Both the position numbers and the translations under genes were made by a program. From assembly GCA_963802915.1 (NCBI GenBank), contig CAWDKQ010000011.1:62001-126000 (forward strand): a stretch of DNA of 64,000 nucleotides, in the 5' to 3' direction. This stretch comes from JAICMB01 sp963802915 (lineage in GTDB: Bacteria > Acidobacteriota > Terriglobia > Bryobacterales > Bryobacteraceae). Shown here piece by piece: positions 8,884-18,072 of the stretch (the stretch's first letter is position 1; every line of letters begins with the position of its first letter). The notes beneath the pieces are model-generated. The model made no database searches, was not told where the DNA came from, and saw nothing but the letters and a program-made list of their open reading frames with translations.

Positions 8884-10490
8884 ATGGAAAAATCCGTAAT
8901 CCTTGTCGCCAACGGCGACTTGCGATTATCTGCCAATCAGAAGTGCTGGCCGGCTCAGGAGCGCGTCGAAGCTGCCGTGATCGCCGCAATTGAACGCGAA
9001 GGGCGTCAGGTCAAGCGCGGCCATCCCTACGATCCCGAAAAGCAGCACGGATTCATCGATAGCCAGAAATACGGCATGGAGGTGTTCCGCACAATCCCGC
9101 GCGACGCGCCGCTGGTCGTGGTGGAGGCGGTGTGGCAATACAGCCATCACTTTTTCACGGCCTTTATTCGCATCGCGGGCCGATTCTGACAGTCGCAAAT
9201 TGGAGCGGCGAGTGGCCGGGCCTGGTCGGGATGCTGAATCTGAATGGCTCGTCTGACGAAGGCCGGCGTGCGCTACGACAGCTGTGGAGCGTCGATTTCA
9301 CGGACGATTTTTTCCTGAGCAATCTGCGCCGCTGGCTGCGCGGCGAACCGCTGGTGCACGACACCTCCCACGTGCACGCTACTCAATGGCTCGCGCTTAC
9401 CAGACGCACGCGGAAGAAATCGGACGCGAGCTGGCCCGGGAGCTGCATCCAGAACAAGGCCATCCTGGGCATTTTCGACGAAGGCTGCATGGGAATGTAC
9501 AACGCCATCATTCCCGATGAGCTGCTGCATCCGAACCGGCGTGTTCAAAGAGCGCCTGAGCCAGTCCGCGCTGTATGCCGAAATGCGCCAGGTCAGCGAT
9601 GACGACGCTGGCGCAGATTCGGCACTGGCTTGACGCAGCGCGGCGTGCAGTTCAAGACTCGGCCCGAATCCCGAGACCGACCTGACCGACGAGCAGATTC
9701 TGCGAACAGTGCAAGATGTATATCGCGGCGCTGCGCATCGCGGACGATTTCGGCTGCGACGCGATCGGCATTCAATACCAGCAGGGGCTGAAAGATCTGG
9801 CGCCGGCGTCGGACCTGGTCGAGGGGCTGTTGAACAACGTCGATCGGCCGCCGGCGCATTCGCGCGATGGCCGCGAACTGTATCGCCGGCCGCGCTCTGC
9901 CGCATTTCAACGAAGTGGACGAATGCGCCGGGCTCGACGCGCTGGTGACGAATCGCATCTGGACCAAGCTCGGCTACGATCCGGAAACCACGCTGCACGA
10001 TGTCCGCTACGGCGAAGATTACAACGGCGAGTTCGTCTGGGTGTTCGAGATCAGCGGCGCGGTGCCTCCGAAGCATTTGATCGGCGGATACGCGGGCACG
10101 GTGAGCGAGCGCCAGCCGCCGATGTATTTCCGCTTGGGCGGAGGGACCGTGAAAGGCATCAGCAAGCCGGGCGAGATCGTGTGGAGCCGCGGTCTTCGTC
10201 GACAACGGCATACTCGAAGGCCGATCTGGGACGCGCCGGAGTCCGCGAACTGCCGCAAGAGGAGACCGAGCGGCGCTGGCGCATCACCACTCCGCAGTGG
10301 CCCATCATGCACGCCGTGACGCTACGGCGTTTCGCGCGACCAGATGATGGCGCGGCACAAAGCGAATCACATCCAGGTGGCCTACGCGCCGGATGCGCCG
10401 GCGGCGAACCGCGCGCTGGCGGCAAAGGCGGCCATGTTCCGCGAACTGGGACTTGAAGTTAGCTATCTGCGGCACGAACATGGCCTCAGA
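8884..10490 (+). pseudogene. L-fucose/L-arabinose isomerase-like protein, many frameshifts
   Basis: Homologous stretches of one protein of about 530 residues can be followed through all three forward frames. It starts at ATG 8884 (E-K-S-V-I-L-V-A-N-G-D) and continues with L-T-V-A-N-W-S-G-E-W-P-G near 9200, G-I-F-D-E-G-C-M-G-M-Y near 9480, and G-I-Q-Y-Q-Q-G-L-K-D near 9780. The last segments are H-F-N-E-V-D-E-C near 9910 and R-L-G-G-G-T-V-K-G near 10140. The metal-binding E and D in the last blocks match the fucose isomerase-like family. I count at least a dozen frame changes, without matching nonsense codons inside the segments. The 3' end is uncertain because the final frame runs into the next gene. 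Confidence 0.6.
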
Positions 10491-10515
10491 GGAACAACGA
10501 CGAACGACGAAGAAT

Positions 10516-11550
10516 ATGCGAGTTGGAATCATCGGCACCGGCGCAATCTCGCACAAACACGCGCAGGCTTATCAAGAACATCGGCTACGAAATCGCCGTC
10601 TGCACCGACATCACGCCGGAGCACGGCCGAAAATTCGCCGCAGCAGTACGGCTGCGAGTTCGTTCCCGACATACGAGGAAGTCTGCCGTCATCCCCAAGT
10701 GGATTACGTGGACGTCTGCACGTTCCCCGATTTCCGGCTGCAGCCGCTCGAAGATCTGCGCGCGAAGCCGGCAAGCACGTGCAGGTGCAGAAGCCGATCT
10801 CGACGGATCTCGAAACCGCGCGTGAAATGATCGACATCGCGGATCGCGCCGGCATTCGGCTCGGCGTGGTGAGCCAGCACCGTTTTGACGATTCCATCCA
10901 GTTCCTGAAGCGCGCCATTCCCGCAGGGCCGGCTGGGAAAGATCCTGCAGGCCGACGCCTACGTGAAGTGGTATCGCACAGCCGCCTATTATTCGCGGCC
11001 GATCAAGGGTAGCTGGGCCACCGAAGGCGGCGGAGCGCTGATCAACCAGGCGATTCACCAGGTGGACATGCTGCTTTATCTGGTCGGCAACGTGTCGGAG
11101 CTGTTCGGCTATTGGCAACTCGGCGCGCTGCACAAGATCGAATCGGAAGACGTTGTTAGTGCGCTGCTCCGATACGAAAACGGCGCGACCGGAGTGATCC
11201 AGGCGTCCACTGCATTCTGGCCCGGCTACACGGAGCGCATTGAAATCCACGGCACCAAAGGCACAGCCATCATCTCAGGCGACAAGCTCACAACATGGGA
11301 CGTGCAGAATGATTCGGGTGAAGCGGCTCCGATGGAGCGCGAAGTCGCATCCGGAGCCTCGGATCCCATGGCGATTTCGCTCGCGCCATTCGAACGCCAG
11401 TTTCAGGATTTCGGTGAAGCCATTCGGAATGGGCGCAAACCCGTGTCATCGGGCCTCGATGGCTATCAAGCGCTGGAGGTTGTGATCTCGGTATACAACT
11501 CCTGCCGGCACGGCAAGAAGATCGAGCTCAGCCAAACGATGACGGCGTAG
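10516..11550 (+). pseudogene. Gfo/Idh/MocA-family oxidoreductase, several frameshifts
   Basis: An NAD(P)-dependent sugar/inositol dehydrogenase-like protein of about 345 residues. The Rossmann start is R-V-G-I-I-G-T-G-A-I-S at ATG 10516. The catalytic-lysine region is H-V-Q-V-Q-K-P-I-S near 10790, and the C-terminal domain has G-G-G-A-L-I-N-Q-A-I-H-Q-V-D near 11030. From 10963 to the stop at 11550 the frame is clean. Before that the reading frame changes about six times (near 10575, 10655, 10675, 10770 and 10930), continuing the indel-rich stretch of the preceding gene. If these are sequence errors the enzyme is intact. Confidence 0.7.
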
Positions 11551-12475
11551 ATGACCACCGTACGCGTACCCGCATCCAGCGCCAATCTGGGACCCGGCTT
11601 CGATGCGCTTGGCATGGCGCTCGAAATTTATCTCACTTGCCGCTTCGAGCCCGCCGATCGGCTGACCATTCGTGCGACCGGCCGCGACGCGGAGATCATT
11701 TCGACAACCGAAGACAACCTCATCTGGCAGACGGCCCTTGCAAGTCGCCAAGGACGTCGGCGGCGCGCTGCCGCCCGTGACGCTGATCATCGAAAACGAC
11801 ATCCCGATCGGCAAGGGTCTCGGCTCCAGCGCGGCCGCTCTGACGGCAGGGGTCGTGATGGCGGATCATCTCCTCGACCTACGGTGGAAGCCGCTGCGCG
11901 TCCTCGATGAAGCGGCGCGCATCGAAGGGCATCCGGATAATGTGGCCGCGTGCGTCTTAGGCTCCATCGTCGCCAGCGCCATGGATTCCGGCGGCGTCGC
12001 GCGAGCCGTGCGCCTGGAGCTTCCCGCGCGATACGGAGTCGGCGTCGTCGTGCCGGATTTTATTCTCCCGACATCGGAAGCCCGCGCTGTTCTGCCGGCA
12101 ACTTACTCGCGCGCGGACACGGTCTTCAATGTGCAGCGATCCGCGTTGCTGATTGGCGCCTTGACCACCGGAACCACCAGCGCATTTCCGGCAGCGCTCG
12201 AAGACCGCCTGCATCAGCCCTATCGCGCGAAATTAGTGCCGGGTCTCGATGAAATGGTGCGCCTGCGCGCTCCCGGCCTGCTCGGCTGCGTCTTGAGCGG
12301 CGCCGGACCCTCGGTTCTCGTCTTCTATGAAAAAGGTTGCGAGCAGGTCTGCGACCTCGTGCGTCAGATCTTCGCATTCCACGGCCATCAGTCGGACATT
12401 CTGTGGGCGCACATCGCGGATCGCGGCTACGAGGTCCTAGCGGCCCCGCTCGTTTCCCCAAATGTCGATATGTAG
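11551..12475 (+). CDS. thrB: Homoserine kinase (one frameshift)
   Basis: A GHMP-superfamily kinase that phosphorylates L-homoserine for threonine synthesis in the cytoplasm. The N-terminal V-P-A-S-S-A-N-L-G-P-G-F-D-A-L-G and the P-loop P-I-G-K-G-L-G-S-S-A-A-A are characteristic, and the third motif is L-S-G-A-G-P-S. The reading frame changes near 11743: GGCCCTTGCAAG reads correctly as GGCCTTGCAAG, so one extra C splits the gene. It follows the oxidoreductase stop directly, and its 3' end overlaps the convergent queE gene by 39 bases. Confidence 0.88.
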
Positions 12476-13135
12476 GCGCGGGCTGTAGCGATAGCCGAAC
12501 TCTTTGCACTTTTCGACGATCCAGTGCGAGCGCTCGTAGATCGTGCCAACATCGATACCCTCCGGCATCAAGAGAACATTCTCGCGATCAGCCCCAATCT
12601 CTTTGACAATCGCGTTCAGCTCCGGCAAATCTTCCGGCTTCCGAACTACAAATTTCAACTGGTACGGATACGTCGAGATGAGGCGCTTCAGGATCTCAGG
12701 TTGATATCGCAGACGATCATGCTGCGCGGCCCACCGCCCGCCGTCGCGACGCGTCGGAGTGGAATTGGCGAGCTTCGGGCTGATGCTCATCAGATCGCAC
12801 GTCACAGGTTCAAATACGGTACCCGCGGTTTCAATCGTGATGTGCTGCTCCAGCTCCTTGAGCTTCTGCGTCAGCTCGACAATGCCAACGTGGATCATCG
12901 GCTCGCCACCCGTGACGACCACGTGTTTGGCCCAATAACGCCGCACGTCAGCCAGAATCGCGCCGAGATATTTGTCTTCGCCTTCCGGTTTCCACGACGC
13001 ATACGGCGTGTCGCACCAATCGCAGCGCAGATTGCAGCCGCTCAATCGCACGAATACCGAAGGAACGCCCACCAGCGCGCCTTCGCCCTGAATCGAATAA
13101 AATATTTCGGCGACTTTAATGGGAAACATACTCAA
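12437..13135 (-). CDS. queE: 7-carboxy-7-deazaguanine synthase
   Basis: A 232-residue radical SAM enzyme converting 6-carboxytetrahydropterin to 7-carboxy-7-deazaguanine in the queuosine/preQ0 pathway. The iron-sulfur motif C-N-L-R-C-D-W-C (CxxxCxxC) and the preceding F-Y-S-I-Q-G-E-G substrate loop are diagnostic, followed by T-G-G-E-P. Its start overlaps the end of queC by 20 bases, so the two are co-translated. queD and queF are not in this window. Confidence 0.93.
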   Translation of the reverse strand: MSMFPIKVAEIFYSIQGEGALVGVPSVFVRLSGCNLRCDWCDTPYASWKPEGEDKYLGAILADVRRYWAKHVVVTGGEPMIHVGIVELTQKLKELEQHITIETAGTVFEPVTCDLMSISPKLANSTPTRRDGGRWAAQHDRLRYQPEILKRLISTYPYQLKFVVRKPEDLPELNAIVKEIGADRENVLLMPEGIDVGTIYERSHWIVEKCKEFGYRYSPRLHIDIWGNERGR

Positions 13136-13796
13136 TCGGGTCCGATATTCCAGCTTCCGCGAAGCCCTTCAGCCGGAGAGAGCAGGAGTCGCAGCGTCCG
13201 CAAGCACGCCCCTCAGGATCGGGATCGTAACAGGAATGCGTCAGGCTGAAATCGACGGAAAGATCGCGCGCCAGCTCCACAATCTCGCGCTTCGAAAGAC
13301 GGATCAGCGGCGTGTGAATTCTCAGGTGTGTGGTGCCTTCCACGCCGGCCCGCGTCGCGAGGTTGGCAAGCTTTTCAAACGCGGCAATGAATTCCGGCCG
13401 GCAATCCGGGTAGCCGGAATAATCGATGGCATTCACTCCGATGAATATATCGGAAGCGGAAAGGACTTCGGCCCACGCCATCGCGAACGACAAGAAAATC
13501 GTGTTGCGAGCTGGCACATAGGTGATCGGAATGCCTTCAGCCGATGGGCCATTCTTGGGAACGTCGATGTCCGCGGTCAGAGCGGAACCGCCGAAAGCGC
13601 GCAGGTCGAATGAGACGGTGCGATGTTGAATCGATCCCAGGGCTGCCGCAACACGCCGGGCTGCATCCAGTTCTTTTCGATGCCGCTGTCCATAGTCGAA
13701 GGAGAGCGTATAGCAATCGAAGCCTTCGCGGCGCGCGTAGGCGAGGCAGGTAGTCGAATCGAGGCCTCCACTGAGGAGACAGACAGCGGGCTTCAC
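13116..13796 (-). CDS. queC: 7-cyano-7-deazaguanine synthase
   Basis: A 226-residue enzyme that makes preQ0 from 7-carboxy-7-deazaguanine with ATP and ammonia. It has the N-terminal PP-loop L-L-S-G-G-L-D-S-T-T and four C-terminal zinc cysteines (C-Y-D-P-D, then C-G-R-C-D-S-C). Its start overlaps the stop of the acyltransferase gene by 4 bases and its end overlaps queE, giving an acyltransferase-queC-queE transcript. Confidence 0.94.
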   Translation of the reverse strand: MKPAVCLLSGGLDSTTCLAYARREGFDCYTLSFDYGQRHRKELDAARRVAAALGSIQHRTVSFDLRAFGGSALTADIDVPKNGPSAEGIPITYVPARNTIFLSFAMAWAEVLSASDIFIGVNAIDYSGYPDCRPEFIAAFEKLANLATRAGVEGTTHLRIHTPLIRLSKREIVELARDLSVDFSLTHSCYDPDPEGRACGRCDSCSLRLKGFAEAGISDPIEYVSH

Positions 13797-14632
13797 GTTT
13801 TATTGTAGATCGGCGGTTCGCCTTCGGGACGCGTTTTCCAGCGCCGGTGAATCCACAGCCATTGATCCGGATATTCGCGGATCACCTGTTCGAGAACGCT
13901 GTGAATGCGCTGCGTGTCGGCTTTCGCGTCGCCCGTGATCTCGACCGGAGGATAGAAATGCAGCACGTATTTTTGCTCTGCCTCGGACCAGATCGCGAAG
14001 CCGGGAATGACGGTCGCGCCTGTGCGCGCGGCGATCTTGGCGAAGGCCACGCCGGTGGAAGCCGGCCGGCCGAAGAAATCGATAAACACGCCTTCCGCGA
14101 GCGACGTGTTCTGATCGATTAGGATTCCGACCGCCTCGTTATTGTGAAGCGCACGAATGATGAGCCGTGCCGCATCGCGCTTCCCGATGATCCGGTTGCC
14201 GGAACGTCGCCGGTATTGTTCAATGATTCCGTCAATCGCGGGATTATCGAGAGGCCGCACGACAATGTTCATAGGCTCTGTCATCAGCGCGTGCGCAAAG
14301 GCGCTCAGCTCCCAGTTGCCCATATGCGCCGTGGCAAACAACACGCCACGCCCGCATTGTTTCGCCGCATGGTAGTGCTCCAGACCCTCGTAACGGATCC
14401 ATTCAGAAATGTTCTGCTCATTCAGACCTGGGAAACGAGCAAAAACGGCCAGAAGGCGCGCAATCGAAGCGAACACTCCATCAATGATTCGGGCGCGCTC
14501 TTCCGGCGACTTCTCCGGATAAGCCAGTTCGAGATTCTGCTTGGCCGTCCGCCGCAATCGCGGCAATGCCCGATCCAGTAGGAACGTATAGAAGCGGGCA
14601 AAGCCGGGCGGAGCGCGGCGCAGCGTCCACAA
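13793..14632 (-). CDS. Lipid A biosynthesis acyltransferase (LpxL/HtrB family)
   Basis: A 279-residue membrane-associated acyltransferase adding secondary acyl chains to lipid A. The catalytic HX4E motif is H-M-G-N-W-E near residue 95, followed by the family pattern R-P-L-D-N-P and G-I-L-I-D-Q-N near 165. The C terminus ends W-L-W-I-H-R-R-W-K-T-R-P. The TTG at 14632 is the first usable start codon, but the same frame is open 12 codons further upstream (F-V-L-W, preceded by Q-Y-L-I-A-R) and resembles the usual N-terminal hydrophobic helix, so a start around an ATT near 14657 is possible. Confidence 0.88.
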   Translation of the reverse strand: MWTLRRAPPGFARFYTFLLDRALPRLRRTAKQNLELAYPEKSPEERARIIDGVFASIARLLAVFARFPGLNEQNISEWIRYEGLEHYHAAKQCGRGVLFATAHMGNWELSAFAHALMTEPMNIVVRPLDNPAIDGIIEQYRRRSGNRIIGKRDAARLIIRALHNNEAVGILIDQNTSLAEGVFIDFFGRPASTGVAFAKIAARTGATVIPGFAIWSEAEQKYVLHFYPPVEITGDAKADTQRIHSVLEQVIREYPDQWLWIHRRWKTRPEGEPPIYNKT

Positions 14633-14663
14633 AACGAATCTGGCTATGAGGTACTGAATGGTT

Positions 14664-15770
14664 TTAGTCTATCCAACCGCCGCCAAGAACCACTTCGCCG
14701 TCATAAAACACGGCCGCCTGTCCCGGCGTCACGGCGCGCTGCGGCTCATCGAAATGCACGTCGACGCGTGCTGGATCGGATGTCGGGTACAACGTTGCCG
14801 CGGCCGCCAGATGCTTGTTGCGAATCTTGACTTCCGCCCGCGTAGGCCGGTCGATTGCGGCAATCGAAATCCAATTGACGTCCTTAGCAACCAGCCGCGG
14901 ACGCAGCAGATCGTCATTGCGCCCGACGACCACTTTCTGTTCCGCCGGGCTGGTCGAAATCACATAAAGAGGCTCGCGAGCCGCAATGCCAAGGCCGCGC
15001 CGTTGCCCGACAGTAAAGTGATGCACGCCGGCATGCTCGCCCAACACACGGCCCGACGTATCGACAACTTCCCCCCGAGTGCGGTCCGGTTCAATTCCCT
15101 GCTCCCGAAAATAAGCGTCGATGAAGGCAGCGTAATCGCCATTCGGCACGAAACAGATTTCCTGCGAATCGGGCTTCTCGGCCACGGGTAGACCCAACTC
15201 ACGCGCGAGCTCGCGAACCTGCGGCTTGGTGTAACTGCCAAGCGGAAACATCGTGCGCGCAAGCTGCTCCTGCGTCAACCCGAACAGAAAATAAGTCTGA
15301 TCCTTCCCCGCATCCACGCTCCGCATCATTCGATAACGTCCGTTCTTCTCATCGAAAGAGATGCGCGCGTAATGTCCCGTCGCGATGCGCTCCGCCCCAA
15401 CTCCCGCAGCCATCTCGAGAAACTGGTCGAACTTCACGAAGTTATTGCACAGCGTGCACGGTATCGGAGTGCGGCCCGCAAGATACTCATCGACGAACGG
15501 CTTTACCACCTGCTCCTCGAAGCGTTGCTCGAAGTTAACCACGTAATATGGAATGCCAAGCTGCTGCGCGACATACCGCGCATCGTAAACATCGTCGAGC
15601 GAGCAGCATCGTCCCGTCACCGTGCCCTCGGGCGCAAGCTCCGGCAAGCGCCGCTGATTCCAGAGCTGCATCGTCAATCCGACGATATTCTCGCCATCGC
15701 GATGCAGCATACCCGCGACCACGGAGCTATCCACTCCGCCCGACATCGCGACAGCAATCGGCTTATGCAT
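14664..15770 (-). CDS. mnmA: tRNA-specific 2-thiouridylase
   Basis: A 368-residue enzyme that installs the 2-thio group on U34 of Lys, Glu and Gln tRNAs. The ATP PP-loop is A-M-S-G-G-V-D-S-S-V. The two catalytic cysteines lie in P-C-T-L-C-N-N-F-V-K-F and D-S-Q-E-I-C-F. The end has the typical Q-A-A-V-F-Y-D-G-E-V-V-L-G-G-G. Its start overlaps the end of the upstream cysteine desulfurase by 8 bases, which fits delivery of sulfur from that enzyme. Confidence 0.95.
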   Translation of the reverse strand: MHKPIAVAMSGGVDSSVVAGMLHRDGENIVGLTMQLWNQRRLPELAPEGTVTGRCCSLDDVYDARYVAQQLGIPYYVVNFEQRFEEQVVKPFVDEYLAGRTPIPCTLCNNFVKFDQFLEMAAGVGAERIATGHYARISFDEKNGRYRMMRSVDAGKDQTYFLFGLTQEQLARTMFPLGSYTKPQVRELARELGLPVAEKPDSQEICFVPNGDYAAFIDAYFREQGIEPDRTRGEVVDTSGRVLGEHAGVHHFTVGQRRGLGIAAREPLYVISTSPAEQKVVVGRNDDLLRPRLVAKDVNWISIAAIDRPTRAEVKIRNKHLAAAATLYPTSDPARVDVHFDEPQRAVTPGQAAVFYDGEVVLGGGWID

Positions 15771-16872
15771 AGGTCGGCGACAGCCTCCTCAAATGCGCAG
15801 CCGATTCCGCAACGGCGTCAATTAAAGCGTCTACCTGCTCAACCGTATTTCCCTGCCCCAACGAAAATCGAACGCTGGACTTCGCGCGATCTCGACTCAG
15901 ACCGATGGCCATCAGAACATGCGAGGGCTCTACAGCGCCGCTCGAACAGGCCGAGCCGCTCGACACCGCGAATCCCTTAAGGTCGAGCGAGATCACCATG
16001 GCCTCTCCTTCGATGCCATCGAAATAAATATTGGTCGTGTTCGGAACCCGCTGCGCAAGGCTGCCGTTGACACCGGCCGACGGCACGCGATCCAGAATCC
16101 CCTGCTCCAGCCGGTCGCGCAAGTCCGGAAACATCGGCGAAGCCAACTCCGCCGCGCGCCCAAGAGCGACTGCTCCAGGAACGTTCTCAGTACCGGGCCT
16201 TCTCTCCCGTTCATGACGACCACCAAAAAGCAGCGGCCGCAGTGTGACTCCGTTGCGCACGTACAAAGCCCCGATGCCTTTCGGCGCATAAAGCTTGTGC
16301 CCACTGATCGCATAAAGATCGATTCCGAGGGCCTTCACATCCACCGGAATTTTCCCAGCGGCCTGCACCCCGTCGACATGCAAAGCCACGCCGGCCTCTT
16401 TCGCAATCGACGCGATTTCCTGAATCGGCTGGATGGTTCCAAGCTCATTGTTGGCATGCATCACGGAAATCAGCGCCGTGTCAGGCCGCAACGCCGCGCG
16501 CACGTCAGCAGGATTGACAACGCCATCCGATCCCACACCGACATACATGACATCGAGTTGGCCGCAGACATTCAGGACCGCCGGATGCTCGATGCTCGTA
16601 GTAATCACGTGTCCGCCCTTACTCGCAACACCGAAGATTGCAAGATTATCGGACTCCGTGCCGCCGCTCGTAAACACAATCTCACGCGGATCGCAATGCA
16701 AGAACGCAGCAACTTGCCGGCGAGCCATTTCCAGCCTTTGCTTCGCGATCTGCCCATGATGGTGGATACTGGAGGCGTTGCCATACACTTCGGCCATCAC
16801 CGGCAGGAGGGTTTCGAGAACCTCAGGAGACACCGGTGTCGTGGCGTTATGGTCGAAGTAAAAGCGATGCAC
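15763..16872 (-). CDS. Cysteine desulfurase (IscS/NifS family)
   Basis: A 369-residue PLP enzyme that takes sulfur from cysteine as an enzyme-bound persulfide. It starts Y-F-D-H-N-A-T-T-P, has the PLP lysine in S-G-H-K-L-Y-A-P-K-G, and the sulfur-accepting cysteine in S-G-S-A-C-S-S-G. The gene is directly upstream of mnmA with an 8-base overlap, so tRNA thiolation is its likely job. No IscU scaffold gene is nearby, which argues against a dedicated Fe-S operon. Confidence 0.93.
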   Translation of the reverse strand: MHRFYFDHNATTPVSPEVLETLLPVMAEVYGNASSIHHHGQIAKQRLEMARRQVAAFLHCDPREIVFTSGGTESDNLAIFGVASKGGHVITTSIEHPAVLNVCGQLDVMYVGVGSDGVVNPADVRAALRPDTALISVMHANNELGTIQPIQEIASIAKEAGVALHVDGVQAAGKIPVDVKALGIDLYAISGHKLYAPKGIGALYVRNGVTLRPLLFGGRHERERRPGTENVPGAVALGRAAELASPMFPDLRDRLEQGILDRVPSAGVNGSLAQRVPNTTNIYFDGIEGEAMVISLDLKGFAVSSGSACSSGAVEPSHVLMAIGLSRDRAKSSVRFSLGQGNTVEQVDALIDAVAESAAHLRRLSPTYA

Positions 16873-16895
16873 CCTAACTATTAAGTCTATCAGTC

Positions 16896-17687
16896 ATGAC
16901 TCCTCCAACCATCACTTTGACCACGGATTTCGGCCTTGTGGACCATTTTGTCGGGGTCATGAAAGGAGTAATTCTTGGCATCGCGCCGAAGGTGCAAATC
17001 GTGGACATTACGCACGAAGTGCAGCCTTTCGAAATCAACGAAGGCGCCTTCATCGTTGCGGAAGCATATAAATATTTCCCGAAAAAAACGGTACACGTGA
17101 TCGTAGTCGACCCCGGAGTCGGCTCCGAACGCCGCCCCATTCTTGCTGAAATGGCGGGCCAATATTTCATCGCGCCGGACAATGGCGTTCTCTCGATGAT
17201 TTACTCACGCGAGCAGAAAAAGAAGGTCCGGCACATCTCGAATGACAAGTATTTTCTCCATCCCGTGAGTAGAACATTTCATGGCCGAGATGTATTTTCC
17301 CCCGTGGCCGCGCACCTGGCCGCCGGAGTTCCCGCCGCGCGTTTCGGAAAGCTGATTGACGATTACGTGAAGCTGTCCATCGGCAAGCCGACGCGCACGG
17401 GCAAACGTGTCTGGACCGGCTTAGTCCTCAAAGTCGACCGCTTCGGAAACCTCATCACCAACCTGCGCCTCGATGAATTCCCTGAAATAAAAACGCGCCG
17501 CTTCGAGCTGAATGCCGGATTGCAACAAATCTCGCATCTCGCCGAAACATTCAGCGAATGCCCACCCGGCGAGCTATTTGTAGTAAGCGGCAGTTCCGGC
17601 TATCTCGAAGTAGCGGCCAACCAGGGGTCGGCCGCCAAGCTGCTCGGAGTCGCCGGAGGCTCACCAGTCGAGTTAGTGATCTACTAG
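16896..17687 (+). CDS. SAM hydrolase (DUF62, chlorinase/fluorinase-like)
   Basis: A 263-residue protein of the S-adenosyl-L-methionine hydroxide adenosyltransferase family, which splits SAM into adenosine and methionine using water. The N-terminal T-L-T-T-D-F-G-L-x-D-H-F-V-G and the V-V-D-P-G-V-G-S segment are diagnostic. Further down are P-D-N-G-V-L-S, F-H-G-R-D-V-F-S-P-V-A-A-H-L-A and D-R-F-G-N-L-I-T-N. It is transcribed away from the cysteine desulfurase across a 23-base gap. Its last 11 bases are repeated downstream as part of a tandem duplication. Confidence 0.9.
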   Translation: MTPPTITLTTDFGLVDHFVGVMKGVILGIAPKVQIVDITHEVQPFEINEGAFIVAEAYKYFPKKTVHVIVVDPGVGSERRPILAEMAGQYFIAPDNGVLSMIYSREQKKKVRHISNDKYFLHPVSRTFHGRDVFSPVAAHLAAGVPAARFGKLIDDYVKLSIGKPTRTGKRVWTGLVLKVDRFGNLITNLRLDEFPEIKTRRFELNAGLQQISHLAETFSECPPGELFVVSGSSGYLEVAANQGSAAKLLGVAGGSPVELVIY

Positions 17688-18072
17688 CGGCATCGCCTCG
17701 CTCACGGGTCTGAGAAAGAATCGGCGATTTGCCCCCGTTACCGTCGGGGTTCCGATCTTACGGAACCGCGCGCGTCAAGCAAGCGGAGATTGCCGACGAT
17801 TATTCATAGACTCAAGGGGCACCCGGGCCGCCACATTCCACGCCTCAACCTACACCACCGGCGTCCGCACACCTTGATCTACTAGCGGCATCGCCTCGCT
17901 CACGGGTCTGAGAAAGAATCGGCGATTGCCCTCCGTTACCGTCGGGGTTCCGATCTTACGGAACCGCGCGCGCCAAGCAAGCGGAGATTGCCGACGATTA
18001 TTTCATAGACTCAAGGGGCACCCGGGCCGCCACATTCCACGCCTCAACCTGCACCACCGGCGTCCGTACACC
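17677..18072. repeat. 198-base tandem duplication with REP-like palindrome
   Basis: Two nearly identical copies, 17677-17874 and 17875-18072, repeat with a 198-base period and few differences. Each unit has three parts. The first is the last bases of the SAM hydrolase gene (TGATCTACTAG). The second is an intergenic palindrome with arms GGTTCCG and CGGAACC around ATCTTA, flanked by AATCGGCGATT and ATTGCCGACGATT. The third is the last 70 or so bases of the convergent glycosidase gene. Only the outer copy of each gene end is functional. This covers the gap 17688-17997 between the convergent genes; nothing else is seen there. Confidence 0.9.

Noticed and set aside
12437..13796. A preQ1 riboswitch controlling queC/queE
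   Set aside because: The genes overlap their upstream neighbours by 20 and 4 bases, leaving no leader in which an aptamer could sit.
17677..18072. A CRISPR-like array
   Set aside because: There are only two long units in tandem with no spacers, and they contain gene ends.
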